Below are positions 8,086 through 16,755 of a stretch of 64,000 nt of DNA, one piece after another (position 1 is the stretch's first letter; the number at the start of each line of letters is the position of its first letter). The stretch comes from Streptomyces agglomeratus (GTDB lineage: Bacteria > Actinomycetota > Actinomycetes > Streptomycetales > Streptomycetaceae): positions 8,252,501 to 8,316,500 of the forward strand of contig NZ_MEHJ01000001.1 in the NCBI RefSeq assembly GCF_001746415.1. The letters are read 5' to 3'. The notes beneath the pieces were generated by a model. That model saw nothing but the letters and a program-made list of their open reading frames with translations. It was not told where the DNA came from and searched no databases. The translations under genes and the position numbers were made by a program.

Positions 8086-9401
8086 GCGTACTGGTCCGTT
8101 CTCTCAGGCAAACGCACCCGGGCGTCCATGCCGCAGTGCAGGGCATACGCAAATCCGAGAGGGTTGCGGAACTCGGCCGTGAAATGGCGGGACAGGTCGT
8201 AGGCGATGCGGCCTGCCGTGTCGTCCGGGCCGCCGCGCAAGAATCGACGCACGAACTCCCGTGCGTACTCAGCAGCGAATGCCTGCGGCATGTCGATCTG
8301 CGGGCCAAGTACACCCTGCGCGCCATGCTCAACCAGCACCCGGCCGAGAAACGCGCGGTCGGCGTCGCCCGCGGTGTGGCCAGCCTGGCAGGCGTTGAGC
8401 AGTACGAACGGGTGAAAGATACCGGTGCGCCGATGTTCGGAGCGGACCTCACGCACCGTGTGGCCATCGAATGGGATCTCGTCGGAGAGCCGGATGACGA
8501 GTTGAGCGGCCTCCGAGCCGTTGGGCTCGAAGCCTCCGTGACCCCAGAAGTACATCAGCTGCTCGTCGAAGTCGGCTTTCCCAAGGTCGCGCACGAGGTC
8601 GTTGTACGTGGTACGGATTTCGCAGCGGGTTCCCTCGCCGAGGGTAAAGGCGACAGCGGGGGCGCAGGTCTTGAGGCCAATCCTCGTGTCGTGGTTAAGA
8701 CTCACGGCCACGGGTCCCGGTTCGGGCATGGGCAGCCACAGCCTCTGGTAGGCGTCACCGGTGTGCTCGATCTGGTGGCGGTGCCCAAGGAATAGGGAGA
8801 ACAGCGCATCAAGTTCGCTTGTTCCGGCAGATAGCGGAGCGTCGGCAAGGTGCTGGGGCCTGAGGCACAACATGGTCCACGGCAGGTGGAGATCGTGGGA
8901 GTCGAAGCGAATCCGTAGGCCTTCGCCCGCCAGCATCATCGCGAGATAGCCGCGGAAGATCTCTACACGCTCGTCTTCCCCACCGAACAACACATCGAAG
9001 AGGACGGAGGCGCCGCTTCGGGCGAGTTGGGACAGGATGGCCACCAACTCGGCTTCAGGTTCGTGCCGCAGATCGGCGGCCGAAGCGTATGGGCGCCGCC
9101 GGTCGGACTGCGGACGGCCGCCAGCATCTTTGGGCTGGTGGTCAACGAAGATCTGCTTCCAGCGTCGGCACAATCGGGCGGCTGCGGAGCGAACTTCGAC
9201 AGGACTCGCTGACAAGACGGCCTTGTGTTCGCCGCCGCGCAGGCTGGGCAGAGCAGGCCCAGACATGCGTGCCTGCAAACGGCCCCCGTCGAGGATGTCG
9301 AAGCTGACACGAAGGTCGGGTTCGACAGCCGCCAGGTGCGGCAGGCGCCGGAAACCGCTGCTGGGATCCTGAACTACATGTACAGGAAGGTGAGTCGACA
9401 T
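8082..9401 (-). CDS. CHAT-domain protease
   Basis: A 439-residue protein. The C-terminal half is a CHAT (caspase HetF-associated TPR) domain with His288 in YFWGHGG and Cys338 in LLNACQAG, the expected catalytic dyad, and an intact C-terminus. The N-terminal half (about 20-210) is a separate alpha/beta region without a motif I recognise. CHAT proteases are commonly activated by TPR or P-loop partners and cut a neighbouring protein, sometimes in programmed cell death or anti-phage defence. Here the upstream neighbour is a P-loop/TPR protein ending 4 bp before this start, and the downstream neighbour is a hydrolase, so substrate and activator are probably encoded in the same operon. Confidence 0.85.
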   Translation of the reverse strand: MSTHLPVHVVQDPSSGFRRLPHLAAVEPDLRVSFDILDGGRLQARMSGPALPSLRGGEHKAVLSASPVEVRSAAARLCRRWKQIFVDHQPKDAGGRPQSDRRRPYASAADLRHEPEAELVAILSQLARSGASVLFDVLFGGEDERVEIFRGYLAMMLAGEGLRIRFDSHDLHLPWTMLCLRPQHLADAPLSAGTSELDALFSLFLGHRHQIEHTGDAYQRLWLPMPEPGPVAVSLNHDTRIGLKTCAPAVAFTLGEGTRCEIRTTYNDLVRDLGKADFDEQLMYFWGHGGFEPNGSEAAQLVIRLSDEIPFDGHTVREVRSEHRRTGIFHPFVLLNACQAGHTAGDADRAFLGRVLVEHGAQGVLGPQIDMPQAFAAEYAREFVRRFLRGGPDDTAGRIAYDLSRHFTAEFRNPLGFAYALHCGMDARVRLPERTDQYA

Positions 9402-9405
9402 TGAT

Positions 9406-12400
9406 TCACCTCCGCCGGCGCTCGGCTGTCGGTACGAGCGCCTCGTTGTCCGGGGCAGCCTCGGTGACCGTCAGCGTGGTCTCCACCTGCTGCAGTGCGG
9501 CACCGCTGGCGGTCTCATACAGGGTGAATCGGATGAGATGGCGTCCGGGCCGTCGGGGCACGAAGGTGAACTCCAAGACGTCAATAGGGTCGTAGAAACC
9601 GCGGCCGGGCACAATGGAAGCCGACCCGAGCGCGGTTGCCACCACTTCCAAGGTTGGCCGCTGGCGGGAGCTTGGCACGGCCCATGGGTGGCCGGGGTCG
9701 GCGTGCAGCCGCAGCGCGATGCGACTCGACGCGTCGACGCTGGGATTGCGGTCATCGAGCAGCACGAGTCCGACCCGGCACCCCGCAGCTGCGTCGACAG
9801 CGGCGCGGTCGTCGGGCCGGCCGCTACCCGCCGCTGCGCCGCGGCGGACGGTGCGTCCGACCTTGACTTGCCGATCCGGTAGATCAGTGCGGTTGTCGGG
9901 GTGGGGTTCGCCTGCGACTCGGTCACCGTCGCGGAGCGCGTCTGGCGGCTCGTGTCGGCCGCGCAGGGTGAACGCTGACGGTTGCCATGGGGACGTCGGC
10001 GCACCGTCCGCGTCCAGACCGTTCGGCCAAAGCCTGTTGAGTAGCCCCCGCATCATTGTCCAGTGCAGGGCAACGCCGCCGTGGTTGGCGACCTGGAGGG
10101 CAAGAACTTCCGCGCCCTCTCGGTCCCCGCCCTCCTCACGCTTTTCCGCCAGGCGGTACAGGGCGTCGATACTGCCGTGCTCGGCAGCCTGCCGGAGAAG
10201 CACCTCAGCGCCCTCCCCGTCCCCGGCCTCCTCACGCTTTTCCGCCAGGCGGTACAGGGCGGCTGTACTGCCGTGCGCCGCAGCCTGCCAGGCCAACGCC
10301 TCGGCGCCCTCAGGGTCCTCGGCCTCCTCACGCATCTCCGCCAGGCGATACAGAGCAGCCGTACTGCCGTGCTCGGCGACCTGGCGGGCCAACACCTCGG
10401 CCCCGTCCCGATCCCCGGCCTGCTCACGCTTCTCCGCCAGATGGGACAGGGCGGCTGTACTGCCGTGCGCCGCAGCCTGCCAGGCCATCGCCTCGGCGCC
10501 CTCCCCGTCCCCGGCCTCCTCACGCATCTCCGCCAGGCGATACAGAGCAGCCGTACTGCCGTGCTCCGCAGCCTGCCAGAGTAGAGATGCAGCGCCCTCC
10601 CGGTCCCCGACCTCCCCTCGCATCATCGCCAGGCGGTGCAAGGCAGCGGCGTCGCCGTGGTCGGCGGCCTGCCGAGCCAGGGCTTCAGCACCCTCCCGGT
10701 CCCCAGCCTTCTCCCGCAACTCGGCCAGGTGGAACAGGGCACGGATGTCGCCGTGGTCGACGGCCTGGCGGTAGAGAGCTTCGGCACCCTCCCGGTCTCC
10801 GGCCTTCTCCCGCATCACGGCCAGGCTGGTCAGGGCGCTGGTACTGCCCTGATCGGCAGCCTGCCGAGCCAGGGCTTCGGCGCCCTCCCGGTCTCCGGCC
10901 TTCTCCCGCATCACGGCCAGGCTGGTCAGGGCGCTGGTACTGCCCTGATCGGCAGCCTGCCGAGCCAGGGCTTCGGCGCCCTCCCGGTCCCCGGCCTTCT
11001 CCCCCATCACGGCCAGGCTGGTCAGAGCACGGGGGTCGCCATGGTCGCCGGCTTGGCGGTAGAGGGCTTCGGCGCCCTCCCGGTCCCCGGCCTCCTCTCG
11101 CATCACGGCCAGGTCGACCAGAGCACGGGGGTCGCCATGGTCGCCGGCTTGGCGGTAGAGGGCTTCGGCGCCCTCCCAGTCCCCGGCCTCCTCTCGCATC
11201 ACGGCCAGGCCGACCAAGGCACGGGTGTCGCCGTGGTCGGCGGCCTGGAGGCGGAGGTGGTGGGCCCATTGCAGGCGGTGCCGGTCTTCGGCTGCTTCCG
11301 CGAGGCTATTCAGGTCGTCGGGCTGGGTGAGGTGGGTGTGGGCGGCGTGCCAGAAGGAGGCGGGCGGGCACAGGTGTTCGCGGGTGGTGCGGCCGTGCTG
11401 TTCCAGGTAGTTGGCGAGTCGGACCTGTGGCCTCGCTGGCTGCAGGGGTAGAGATCCGCGAGCAGTGGTGGGCGTGGGTGGGCGCCGAGTGGGTCGGAGA
11501 GTGGCTCGGTGCAGGGGGGCTTGTTTTCCGTGGACTGGCTGGGCCAGTTCAGCGAAGGCGCATTCGGCCCAGTCGTCGGTGAGAAGGTCGTAGTCGGTGT
11601 CGGCCAAGTAGTCGAGGGCAGCGTCGGTGAGGAAGGCCAGGGGGAGGTGGCGGCCGACACCGAGGCGGCGCGCGTCCATCGCCGCGTACAGCAGTGCCCT
11701 GGCGGCCGGGGTCGCCTGCTCGTAGCGATTGAGCAGTGCTGGGGCGCCAGCCAAATCCTGGGTGATACGCCCGTTGTCCCGTGCGCGGGTGAGGGCGTCG
11801 GCGAGCAGCACGTCCCCCGCCTGGGCAATAGTGCTCGCGGCGGCCAGGGCCGCGGTATCGAAGGCGTCTGGGACGGACAGGGTGTGGCCGGCGAGCAGTT
11901 CCCGTACCCGGCTGTGAGGATCAGGCTCGCCCGGTGCGGGCAGGGCGGCGTAGTACTGAGCGTACTCGGGCCACAGAGTGCCCAGCACCAGGACCGGCCC
12001 GCGTTGCGGGCTGACCAGCAGATGGTGGATGGCCGCTGCGATCTGTTCACCAGCTACCCGGTCGCCGAGGTAGTGCTGCGCCTCGTTAAGCCAAACCACC
12101 GTCCGCGGCCCTACATGGTGCAGATCCTCCAGCACGGCCTGCGCGCGGGTAGGTTCAAACGGGTGCCACAGCCGCCACCCCATCTCGGCAAGGGGCTGTA
12201 CGGCCTCCCAACACGCCCGTGTCTTCCCCGTCGACGAGCTGCCTACCAGGACCACGATCCGGCTATGGCCATCAGCCGCATCCCGTACTGCATCAGCCAG
12301 CACAACGTCATGCTCACGAGCCACGTACCCGGGCAGCGCCCGCATCGCGGAGCCAGGTGAGCTGGAAGGCGCCCCGCTCGAACCGGCTGGATGAATCTCC

Positions 12401-12714
12401 AGCTCGTGCGGCTCCCACATCCTGATTGGACGGCCCAGCCCAGGCCGCTGCATGGAAAGAGTCGCAGCGGCAGCAGCCCGCTGTAAGTGCAGCAACTCCT
12501 CCGCAGGCAATTTCAATGCCCGGGCCAGTGCGGCCACCGTCCGCGCCGAGGGCGGGGGCCCGTCTGCCTTGAACGCCTCCGACACCAAGGTCCGCCCCAG
12601 ACCTGCCTGCCTGGCCAGCTGCGTTTTGGTCAGCCCGCTGCGGGCTAGCCCACTGCTCAGCCGGGTGCGCAGCTCAGCGAGTGCCGCACTCCGGTCGTTT
12701 TGTTCGCCGCGCAT
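9406..12714 (-). CDS. XRE-HTH / P-loop ATPase / TPR sensor protein
   Basis: A 1,102-residue multidomain protein and first gene of the operon. Residues about 10-80 form an XRE helix-turn-helix (KTQLARQAGLGRTLVSEAFK). Residues 130-330 hold a STAND-like P-loop domain with Walker A GSSSTGKT at 158-165 and Walker B VVWLNEAQ near 210. Roughly 500-885 is an array of twelve 32-residue TPR/Sel1-like units around the core GDREGAEALARQA. The last 150 residues form a beta-rich domain (EFTFVPRRPGRHLIRFTLYE). STAND proteins bind a trigger through their repeats and oligomerise on ATP. Having an HTH at the other end suggests DNA binding or self-regulation. A linker after the TPRs (about 900-980) is low-complexity and could hide a fusion point. 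Confidence 0.82.
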   Translation of the reverse strand: MRGEQNDRSAALAELRTRLSSGLARSGLTKTQLARQAGLGRTLVSEAFKADGPPPSARTVAALARALKLPAEELLHLQRAAAAATLSMQRPGLGRPIRMWEPHELEIHPAGSSGAPSSSPGSAMRALPGYVAREHDVVLADAVRDAADGHSRIVVLVGSSSTGKTRACWEAVQPLAEMGWRLWHPFEPTRAQAVLEDLHHVGPRTVVWLNEAQHYLGDRVAGEQIAAAIHHLLVSPQRGPVLVLGTLWPEYAQYYAALPAPGEPDPHSRVRELLAGHTLSVPDAFDTAALAAASTIAQAGDVLLADALTRARDNGRITQDLAGAPALLNRYEQATPAARALLYAAMDARRLGVGRHLPLAFLTDAALDYLADTDYDLLTDDWAECAFAELAQPVHGKQAPLHRATLRPTRRPPTPTTARGSLPLQPARPQVRLANYLEQHGRTTREHLCPPASFWHAAHTHLTQPDDLNSLAEAAEDRHRLQWAHHLRLQAADHGDTRALVGLAVMREEAGDWEGAEALYRQAGDHGDPRALVDLAVMREEAGDREGAEALYRQAGDHGDPRALTSLAVMGEKAGDREGAEALARQAADQGSTSALTSLAVMREKAGDREGAEALARQAADQGSTSALTSLAVMREKAGDREGAEALYRQAVDHGDIRALFHLAELREKAGDREGAEALARQAADHGDAAALHRLAMMRGEVGDREGAASLLWQAAEHGSTAALYRLAEMREEAGDGEGAEAMAWQAAAHGSTAALSHLAEKREQAGDRDGAEVLARQVAEHGSTAALYRLAEMREEAEDPEGAEALAWQAAAHGSTAALYRLAEKREEAGDGEGAEVLLRQAAEHGSIDALYRLAEKREEGGDREGAEVLALQVANHGGVALHWTMMRGLLNRLWPNGLDADGAPTSPWQPSAFTLRGRHEPPDALRDGDRVAGEPHPDNRTDLPDRQVKVGRTVRRGAAAGSGRPDDRAAVDAAAGCRVGLVLLDDRNPSVDASSRIALRLHADPGHPWAVPSSRQRPTLEVVATALGSASIVPGRGFYDPIDVLEFTFVPRRPGRHLIRFTLYETASGAALQQVETTLTVTEAAPDNEALVPTAERRRR
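10080..11235 (-). repeat. 12 x 96-bp tandem coding repeat (TPR array)
   Basis: Twelve tandem 96-bp units encode the 32-residue TPR/Sel1-like repeats of the sensor gene. Adjacent units near 10,840-11,030 are almost identical at DNA level, including synonymous positions, while the outer units have diverged. That points to recent unequal crossing-over, and the repeat number may vary between strains or be mis-assembled. Confidence 0.85.
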
Positions 12715-12759
12715 GGCTCGCCCCCTGGCACCTGGTGTACTTGTCTGAGTCCATCTCCG

Positions 12760-12782
12760 GTGCGTTGACCCCCAAAACGCAC
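12760..12782. promoter_or_regulatory. operator-like inverted repeat upstream of the XRE/TPR gene
   Basis: GTGCGTT (12760-12766) and AACGCAC (12776-12782) form a 7-bp inverted repeat with a 9-nt spacer. It ends 46 bp upstream of the start codon of the XRE-domain gene. The position and symmetry fit an autoregulatory operator for that protein, but there is only one copy to judge from. Confidence 0.35.
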
Positions 12783-13134
12783 AACTTCCGCGACCTTCAA
12801 CGACATCAACACCCCAACCATGCGGGAGCTTGCCGCGACCGGCGCCATCGCCCTTGTGGTCAAACTTCGCGCTACTGGCCTCTGTCGGTCTCCGGGCCTC
12901 GGATCGGGCAAGGCATCGAGTTCAGACAGAAGCACGTATGGAGATCTTGGGCTACGGACTCGCGACTCGATATGATCTCCGTCACTCAACTGGACAGGCA
13001 AAGCGACACGATGGCTCAGAAGCCGTATCTCAACCGAACATGATCGCTTGATTCTTGCTGGTCAGGCATGGTCTCGGCCGGAGTGAGGGAGGCATCTGGC
13101 GTTCTGCTTCCGCTTGTTCGTTAAGGGGTGCGCG

Positions 13135-13695
13135 ATGGCGTCGATGCTGGGGTTGCTGGAAGCGCGGGAAGCATCTGCCCGCGAGCGGGTGGAGGGTCTG
13201 CGGGAGGAGGCGACCCGTGCGGCTGCGGCCTTGGAGGCCGGTGAGATCGAGTTGGACCGGCGGGTGATCGCCCGCGAGGAGCTTGTGGACGCCCTGGCCG
13301 CGTCCGCCGCCGAGTCCACTGCCGTGACTGAGGCCGAGGGTGAGGGTGAGGGAGGAACGGTGCCCACCCCCGTTCCCGTTCCCGCGGCTGTGTCCGCGTC
13401 AGTTCCGGGAGCGATCGTGCCGCCCTGGCGGGAGGGGCTGTCGGTGTCAGTGCTCTCGCCGGACAATCAGCGGATCTTGAATGTGCTGCAGGACCGGCCG
13501 GGCCACGAGCCTTTGCGGGTCAAGGACATTGCGGCCGTGATGGGCATCGACACGGCGGTGGCGGCGAAGGTCGAGGGGGTGCGCTCGAAAGCGAGACGCC
13601 TGGGCGAGCGGGGCTGGTTGCTGCAGGAGGCGTCGGGGGCTTTCAGTGCCGGCCGCAGGCATGTGGCCTCGCCAGCCGGCGGCCCATCCGCGTGA
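13135..13695 (+). CDS. coiled-coil/winged-helix passenger protein of the insertion sequence
   Basis: A 186-residue protein starting at ATG 13135 after AAGGGG. Residues 1-70 form a charged heptad-rich helix (EAREASARERVEGLREEA). A Gly/Pro/Val linker follows, and residues 105-170 read like a small winged helix (NQRILNVLQDRPGHEPLRV...AAKVEGVRSKARRLGERGWL). Similar proteins are known to me beside Streptomyces insertion sequences, without a proven role. Its 3' end overlaps the end of the convergent transposase gene by about 50 bp. It is probably an accessory DNA-binding or regulatory factor of the element. Confidence 0.7.
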   Translation: MASMLGLLEAREASARERVEGLREEATRAAAALEAGEIELDRRVIAREELVDALAASAAESTAVTEAEGEGEGGTVPTPVPVPAAVSASVPGAIVPPWREGLSVSVLSPDNQRILNVLQDRPGHEPLRVKDIAAVMGIDTAVAAKVEGVRSKARRLGERGWLLQEASGAFSAGRRHVASPAGGPSA

Positions 13696-14563
13696 TCATC
13701 GACCACTGGATCATCGCCTCGCTGGTCGCGGGCAGCGTCTCGTAGTCCCTTGCCAGACGCCTCGAATGCATCAGCCAGCTCAGGGTTCTCTCCACCACCC
13801 ACCGCCTCGGCAGCACCACGAACCCCGCTCGGTCGTCGGTCCGTTTGACGACCTCCACGGTCAGGGCGAGCCTTTCGCGGGCCCAGTCGACCAGCGCGCC
13901 GGTGTAGCCGCCGTCGGCCCAGACGAGACTGATCTCCCGGTGCAGCTCGCGCAGTCGGGCCAGCAGGCCGGTGGCCGCATCGCGGTCCCCGATGTTCGCG
14001 GCGGTCACGGCCACGACCAGCAGCAGGCCCAGGCAGTCGGTCACGATGTGCCGCTTCCTGCCGTTGATCAACTTGCCGCCGTCGAAGCCGCGTTACGCGG
14101 CGGGCACCGTCGCGGCGGCCTTCACCGACTGCGCGTCGATGATCCCTGCCGTCGGCTCCGCCTCGCGCCCCTCACGCTCCCGCACTTTTCCGCGCAGCCG
14201 GTCATGGAACTCCGCGACCAGTCCGTTCTCACGCCAGCGACGGAAAAAGGCATAGACCCGCGGCCAGCAGGGGAAATCTGCAGGCAGCGACCGCCAGGAG
14301 ATCCCGCCCGCCACGAGATAGCGGATCGCATCCAACATCTGCCGGTGGCAGTACCCTTCGGGCTGCCCGCCCCGGCCCTCCAGCCAGGACGGGGTGGGCA
14401 ACAGCGGCCGCACTGCCGTCCACTCCTCGTCGCTCATGTCCGAGGGATACCGGCGCACCCGGTCCGAATGATCTGCCGCATTGCCGTACACGTGCGCGAG
14501 GCAATCGCACGACACGACGGGCGAGTTGAACTCCACCGGCACGGGCGCGTACACATACGACAA
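13643..14563 (-). pseudogene. IS5-family transposase with in-frame stop
   Basis: The first part contains the N-terminal IS5 pattern (YPSDMSDEEWTAVRPLLP, then SWRSLPADFPCWPRVYAFFRRW) and the DDE motif entry IIDAQSVKAAATVPAA. A TAA at 14093-14095 then interrupts the frame exactly where RGFDGGKLINGRKRHIVTD should follow. That second part, with LVWADGGYTG and VVERTLSWL, is complete to 13643. A single base change explains the lesion. Without suppression no active transposase is made, so the element would depend on another copy. Confidence 0.85.
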
Positions 14564-14746
14564 CAGGGCCTCCCGGTACTGCTCGGATCGATTCGCATCA
14601 CCGAGCTACCGAGGGGCCCTGCCCTCATGCACGTACCCCTGGAAGATCACCCGACCAGGAACCCTGTTCGACCTGCACGTTCCATGATTGGTTGAGATAC
14701 GGCTTCTGACCCCGCCCTCTCCGGCGGCGAGGCCCAGCGCCTCAAG

Positions 14747-15070
14747 CTAGCGGGGACCGGCTTCGATCTCGTACTGCCGGATTAGCTCCTGATAGTCGGC
14801 AGGGTCCACGTCATGGTGCAAGGTGACGTTCGCCCCCTTGGCGACGGTGGCGATCTCGACCAGCAGCCGGTTGGCCTCTTCCTCGGTGGCGTAGAGCCCG
14901 ACATTGATCTGCGTCCCGACTGCGGCGGTGGCCCAGGGGACGGGGCAGGGCGGCGCGTGGTCAGGGACCGGGCACAGGATCAACGAGATGACTTCCTGCA
15001 ACTCCTGCGCGTCCTTGCCTACGGGAACGTGAACGTGGATCTCGTAGACGCGCCTGCTTTGGCCGGTCAT
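14747..15070 (-). CDS. small hypothetical protein
   Basis: A 107-residue protein with a strong GGAGG before ATG 15070. The sequence VYEIHVHVPVGKDAQELQEVISLIL, then GTQINVGLYATEEEANRLLVEIATVAKGANVTLHHD, suggests a compact alternating beta-alpha fold. It is acidic, cytosolic and without cysteine motifs. I do not recognise the family. It lies 92 bp downstream of the secreted-protein gene on the same strand and may be cotranscribed with it. Confidence 0.6.
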   Translation of the reverse strand: MTGQSRRVYEIHVHVPVGKDAQELQEVISLILCPVPDHAPPCPVPWATAAVGTQINVGLYATEEEANRLLVEIATVAKGANVTLHHDVDPADYQELIRQYEIEAGPR

Positions 15071-15162
15071 AGGAGCCTCCTTCCCCTCAGGATACGGGTG
15101 GGACAAGGGATGCGCCCCGGATATCCCGCCTTTGCGATCTCCGGGCGCGGCGCCCGTGCGGG

Positions 15163-15498
15163 TCAGCGACGGTAGCTTTCCAGGGTGCGGCAGTGTCGCT
15201 TGTAGCTGCCCTTCTCGACGGGGATGTTGCGCTTGGCGGTGTTGACGGCCGCTCGCTCGGTAGGGCCGTTGCCCCATGCGGTGCGCTTGGTGTAGGTGTG
15301 GCCGTTGCGGACGATGTCGCACTTGACCTTGGCGTGCCATTGCTTGCTGATGGCCGGGCCGAACTGGGCGATGGAGTGGTGCTGAGCGGAGCTGTCCACG
15401 GTGGCAGCCGAGGTGCCGGAGGTGAAGAGCCCGAAGGTCGTCGTAAGTACAGCCGCTCCTACGGCTGCGCCCCGGGCCAGGGTGATGAACTTGTTCAT
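15163..15498 (-). CDS. small secreted protein
   Basis: A 111-residue protein. The first 31 residues form a Sec signal peptide: MNKFITLARGAAVGAAVLTT, a hydrophobic stretch, and an AxA-like cleavage site at GTSAA. The mature part of about 80 residues is basic, with two cysteines (KVKCDIV and KRHCRTL) that could form a disulfide. It has no named domain. The ATG at 15498 follows GAGGGG. The function is unknown. Confidence 0.65.
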   Translation of the reverse strand: MNKFITLARGAAVGAAVLTTTFGLFTSGTSAATVDSSAQHHSIAQFGPAISKQWHAKVKCDIVRNGHTYTKRTAWGNGPTERAAVNTAKRNIPVEKGSYKRHCRTLESYRR

Positions 15499-15855
15499 GA
15501 GGACATTCCCCTCAATTTCTTTGGACAGTCCTGACGAAACAGTCTCGGGCTGGTGTCGCCACTGGCGTCACCGAGAGTCACCCCCCTCCCACCGGAACCG
15601 GCCCGAGCTGCCGAATCGGCCGATTCCACGCCGCGGCATTCCGGGAACCCTCCAGCGAGTCGGTCACCGCCTTCGCCGCGAGGCTGCTGTCGGTCGCGAC
15701 TATGGCCATGCGCAGGCCAACCCGTTGTTCTGCGCATGGGATCGTCAGATCTCCTATGGGGGATGACGTATCGCCGCCCAACGCTATTGATCAAACGCAA
15801 GCGGTAGCAATGGCCCTTTCAGCCATGGCTGACTCGAACAGGCCCTCGCCGATCA
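15499..15855. other. intergenic stretch without a recognisable gene
   Basis: Between the secreted-protein start and the insertion-sequence remnant I see only short overlapping frames of ordinary composition and no conserved motif. It must contain the promoter of the secreted-protein gene, but I cannot point to a -10/-35 pair with confidence. Confidence 0.35.
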
Positions 15856-15981
15856 GCCAGGAGCCTCCAAGGGGCCCTGCCCCTATGCGCACACCCCACA
15901 AAGACCACCCGATTCGGACGCCGCCCTCGAAAACCCGTCCGCCTCGCACACTCCAAGATCGGTAAGAGGACGGCTTCTCAG
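15856..15981. mobile_element. right-end remnant of a second IS5-type element
   Basis: The stretch has AAGGGGCCCTGCCC, ATGCGCAC and AAAGACCACCCGA in the same order as the right end of the complete element (14600-14660). It finishes with GGTAAGAGGACGGCTTCTCA, a variant of that element's terminal repeat. No transposase precedes it. It is therefore a solo end left by a deletion, adjoining the truncated Gp88-like gene. Confidence 0.65.
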
Positions 15982-16016
15982 CCAAGGGCAGCGCAGGCCG
16001 ACATAGGAATCCCCAG

Positions 16017-16232
16017 CTAATGCGACACGCCTGCGTGGGACACAGCAAGTGCCGCGATTACCGACGCGCACGCGCTAGCCTGAGGACAGACGTTGAAATG
16101 GCTGCCGTCAGGCATTTCGATCACAAAAGCTGGCAGTGTCCAGTTGAATACGCCGATCCTCCTCAGGTCCGAGTTCTGGGTGAGGAGCCGCTTGGGGGCG
16201 GTGCGGCCATTCGTGCTCGTGCTCTCAGACAT
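16017..16232 (-). pseudogene. N-terminal fragment of a Gp88-like gene
   Basis: The 71-residue frame starts MSESTSTNGRTAPKRLL after GAGGAACGAG and contains DLRRIGVFNWTLPAF and FNVCPQASACAS. This is the N-terminal region of the actinophage/plasmid Gp88 family, which normally continues with CYAR and a further 200 or more residues. Here homology stops after CAS and the frame ends at 16017, 36 bp from the remnant insertion-sequence end. It is therefore a truncated gene marking a breakpoint. The family name is from memory of the WTLPA..NVCP..CA pattern. Confidence 0.6.
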
Positions 16233-16698
16233 CTCGTTCCTCGTGTTTCGAAGGGGAGGGGCGGGCGGGTGAGGTGCCGGGGCATCCGACGTGCGGGCGC
16301 ATGCACGCGTGGATTCCGAGCGCGGTCACACCGCCGTCGGCTCTCGCGAGCACGGCAAGCCCCTGGGCGATGGCGGTGCGCGCGCTGCGCTGGTGGTGGC
16401 CGCCGTACTGGGCGTCGTCGCCGTGACTGGAGATCAGGTCGGCGGCCCGCGCCGAGACGCGCGCGATCTCGGGTTCTGAGAAGCCCCGCAATTCGGCGAT
16501 GCACAGCGGGACCATGAACAGCAGCCACGTCACCCACGTCGAAGAAGCCGACGTCGGGCTGTCTTCGGGGGCGGTGACCACCCGGCCGAAGGGGCCGTGC
16601 GTGTCAGGGGCGGGCTGCGGGTCCGGCTCGTGCTGCACAGGCTCTTTGCCGGCGCCGGCGGAGGGAGTGGCTGTCGTCATGGTGAGGTGTCGCTCCAT
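16225..16698 (-). CDS. hypothetical protein with conserved His/Cys C-terminus
   Basis: A 157-residue protein (151 if it starts at ATG 16680). The Pro/Ser-rich first 50 residues are followed by a helical segment (FSEPEIARVSARAADLISSHGDDAQYGGHHQRSART, positions about 75-110). The end, GIHACMRPHVGC, carries paired His and Cys that could bind metal. Small proteins with this ISSHGDD...YGG pattern occur on Streptomyces plasmids, but no role is known to me. Its stop overlaps the start of the Gp88 fragment by 8 bp, showing that the two were one operon. Confidence 0.6.
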   Translation of the reverse strand: MERHLTMTTATPSAGAGKEPVQHEPDPQPAPDTHGPFGRVVTAPEDSPTSASSTWVTWLLFMVPLCIAELRGFSEPEIARVSARAADLISSHGDDAQYGGHHQRSARTAIAQGLAVLARADGGVTALGIHACMRPHVGCPGTSPARPSPSKHEERDV

Positions 16699-16755
16699 GC
16701 AGGGCGCCCCCGGCTGTATCAGCCGGGGCGCCCGTTGGGGGAGGGGGAAGCGCGA

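Larger units (their letters stand above)
13016..14709. mobile_element. complete IS5-type insertion sequence with passenger gene
   Basis: A 1,694-bp element bounded by perfect 20-bp inverted repeats, TCAGAAGCCGTATCTCAACC at 13016-13035 and its complement at 14690-14709. It carries an IS5-family transposase on the minus strand, interrupted by a stop, and a plus-strand passenger gene. No clear target duplication is seen. A related right end sits at 15961-15981, so this family has inserted here more than once. Confidence 0.85.

Noticed and set aside
10053..11451. CRISPR array suggested by the regular 96-bp repeats
   Set aside because: Repeats are contiguous without unique spacers and are in frame with a TPR protein. 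They are coding repeats.
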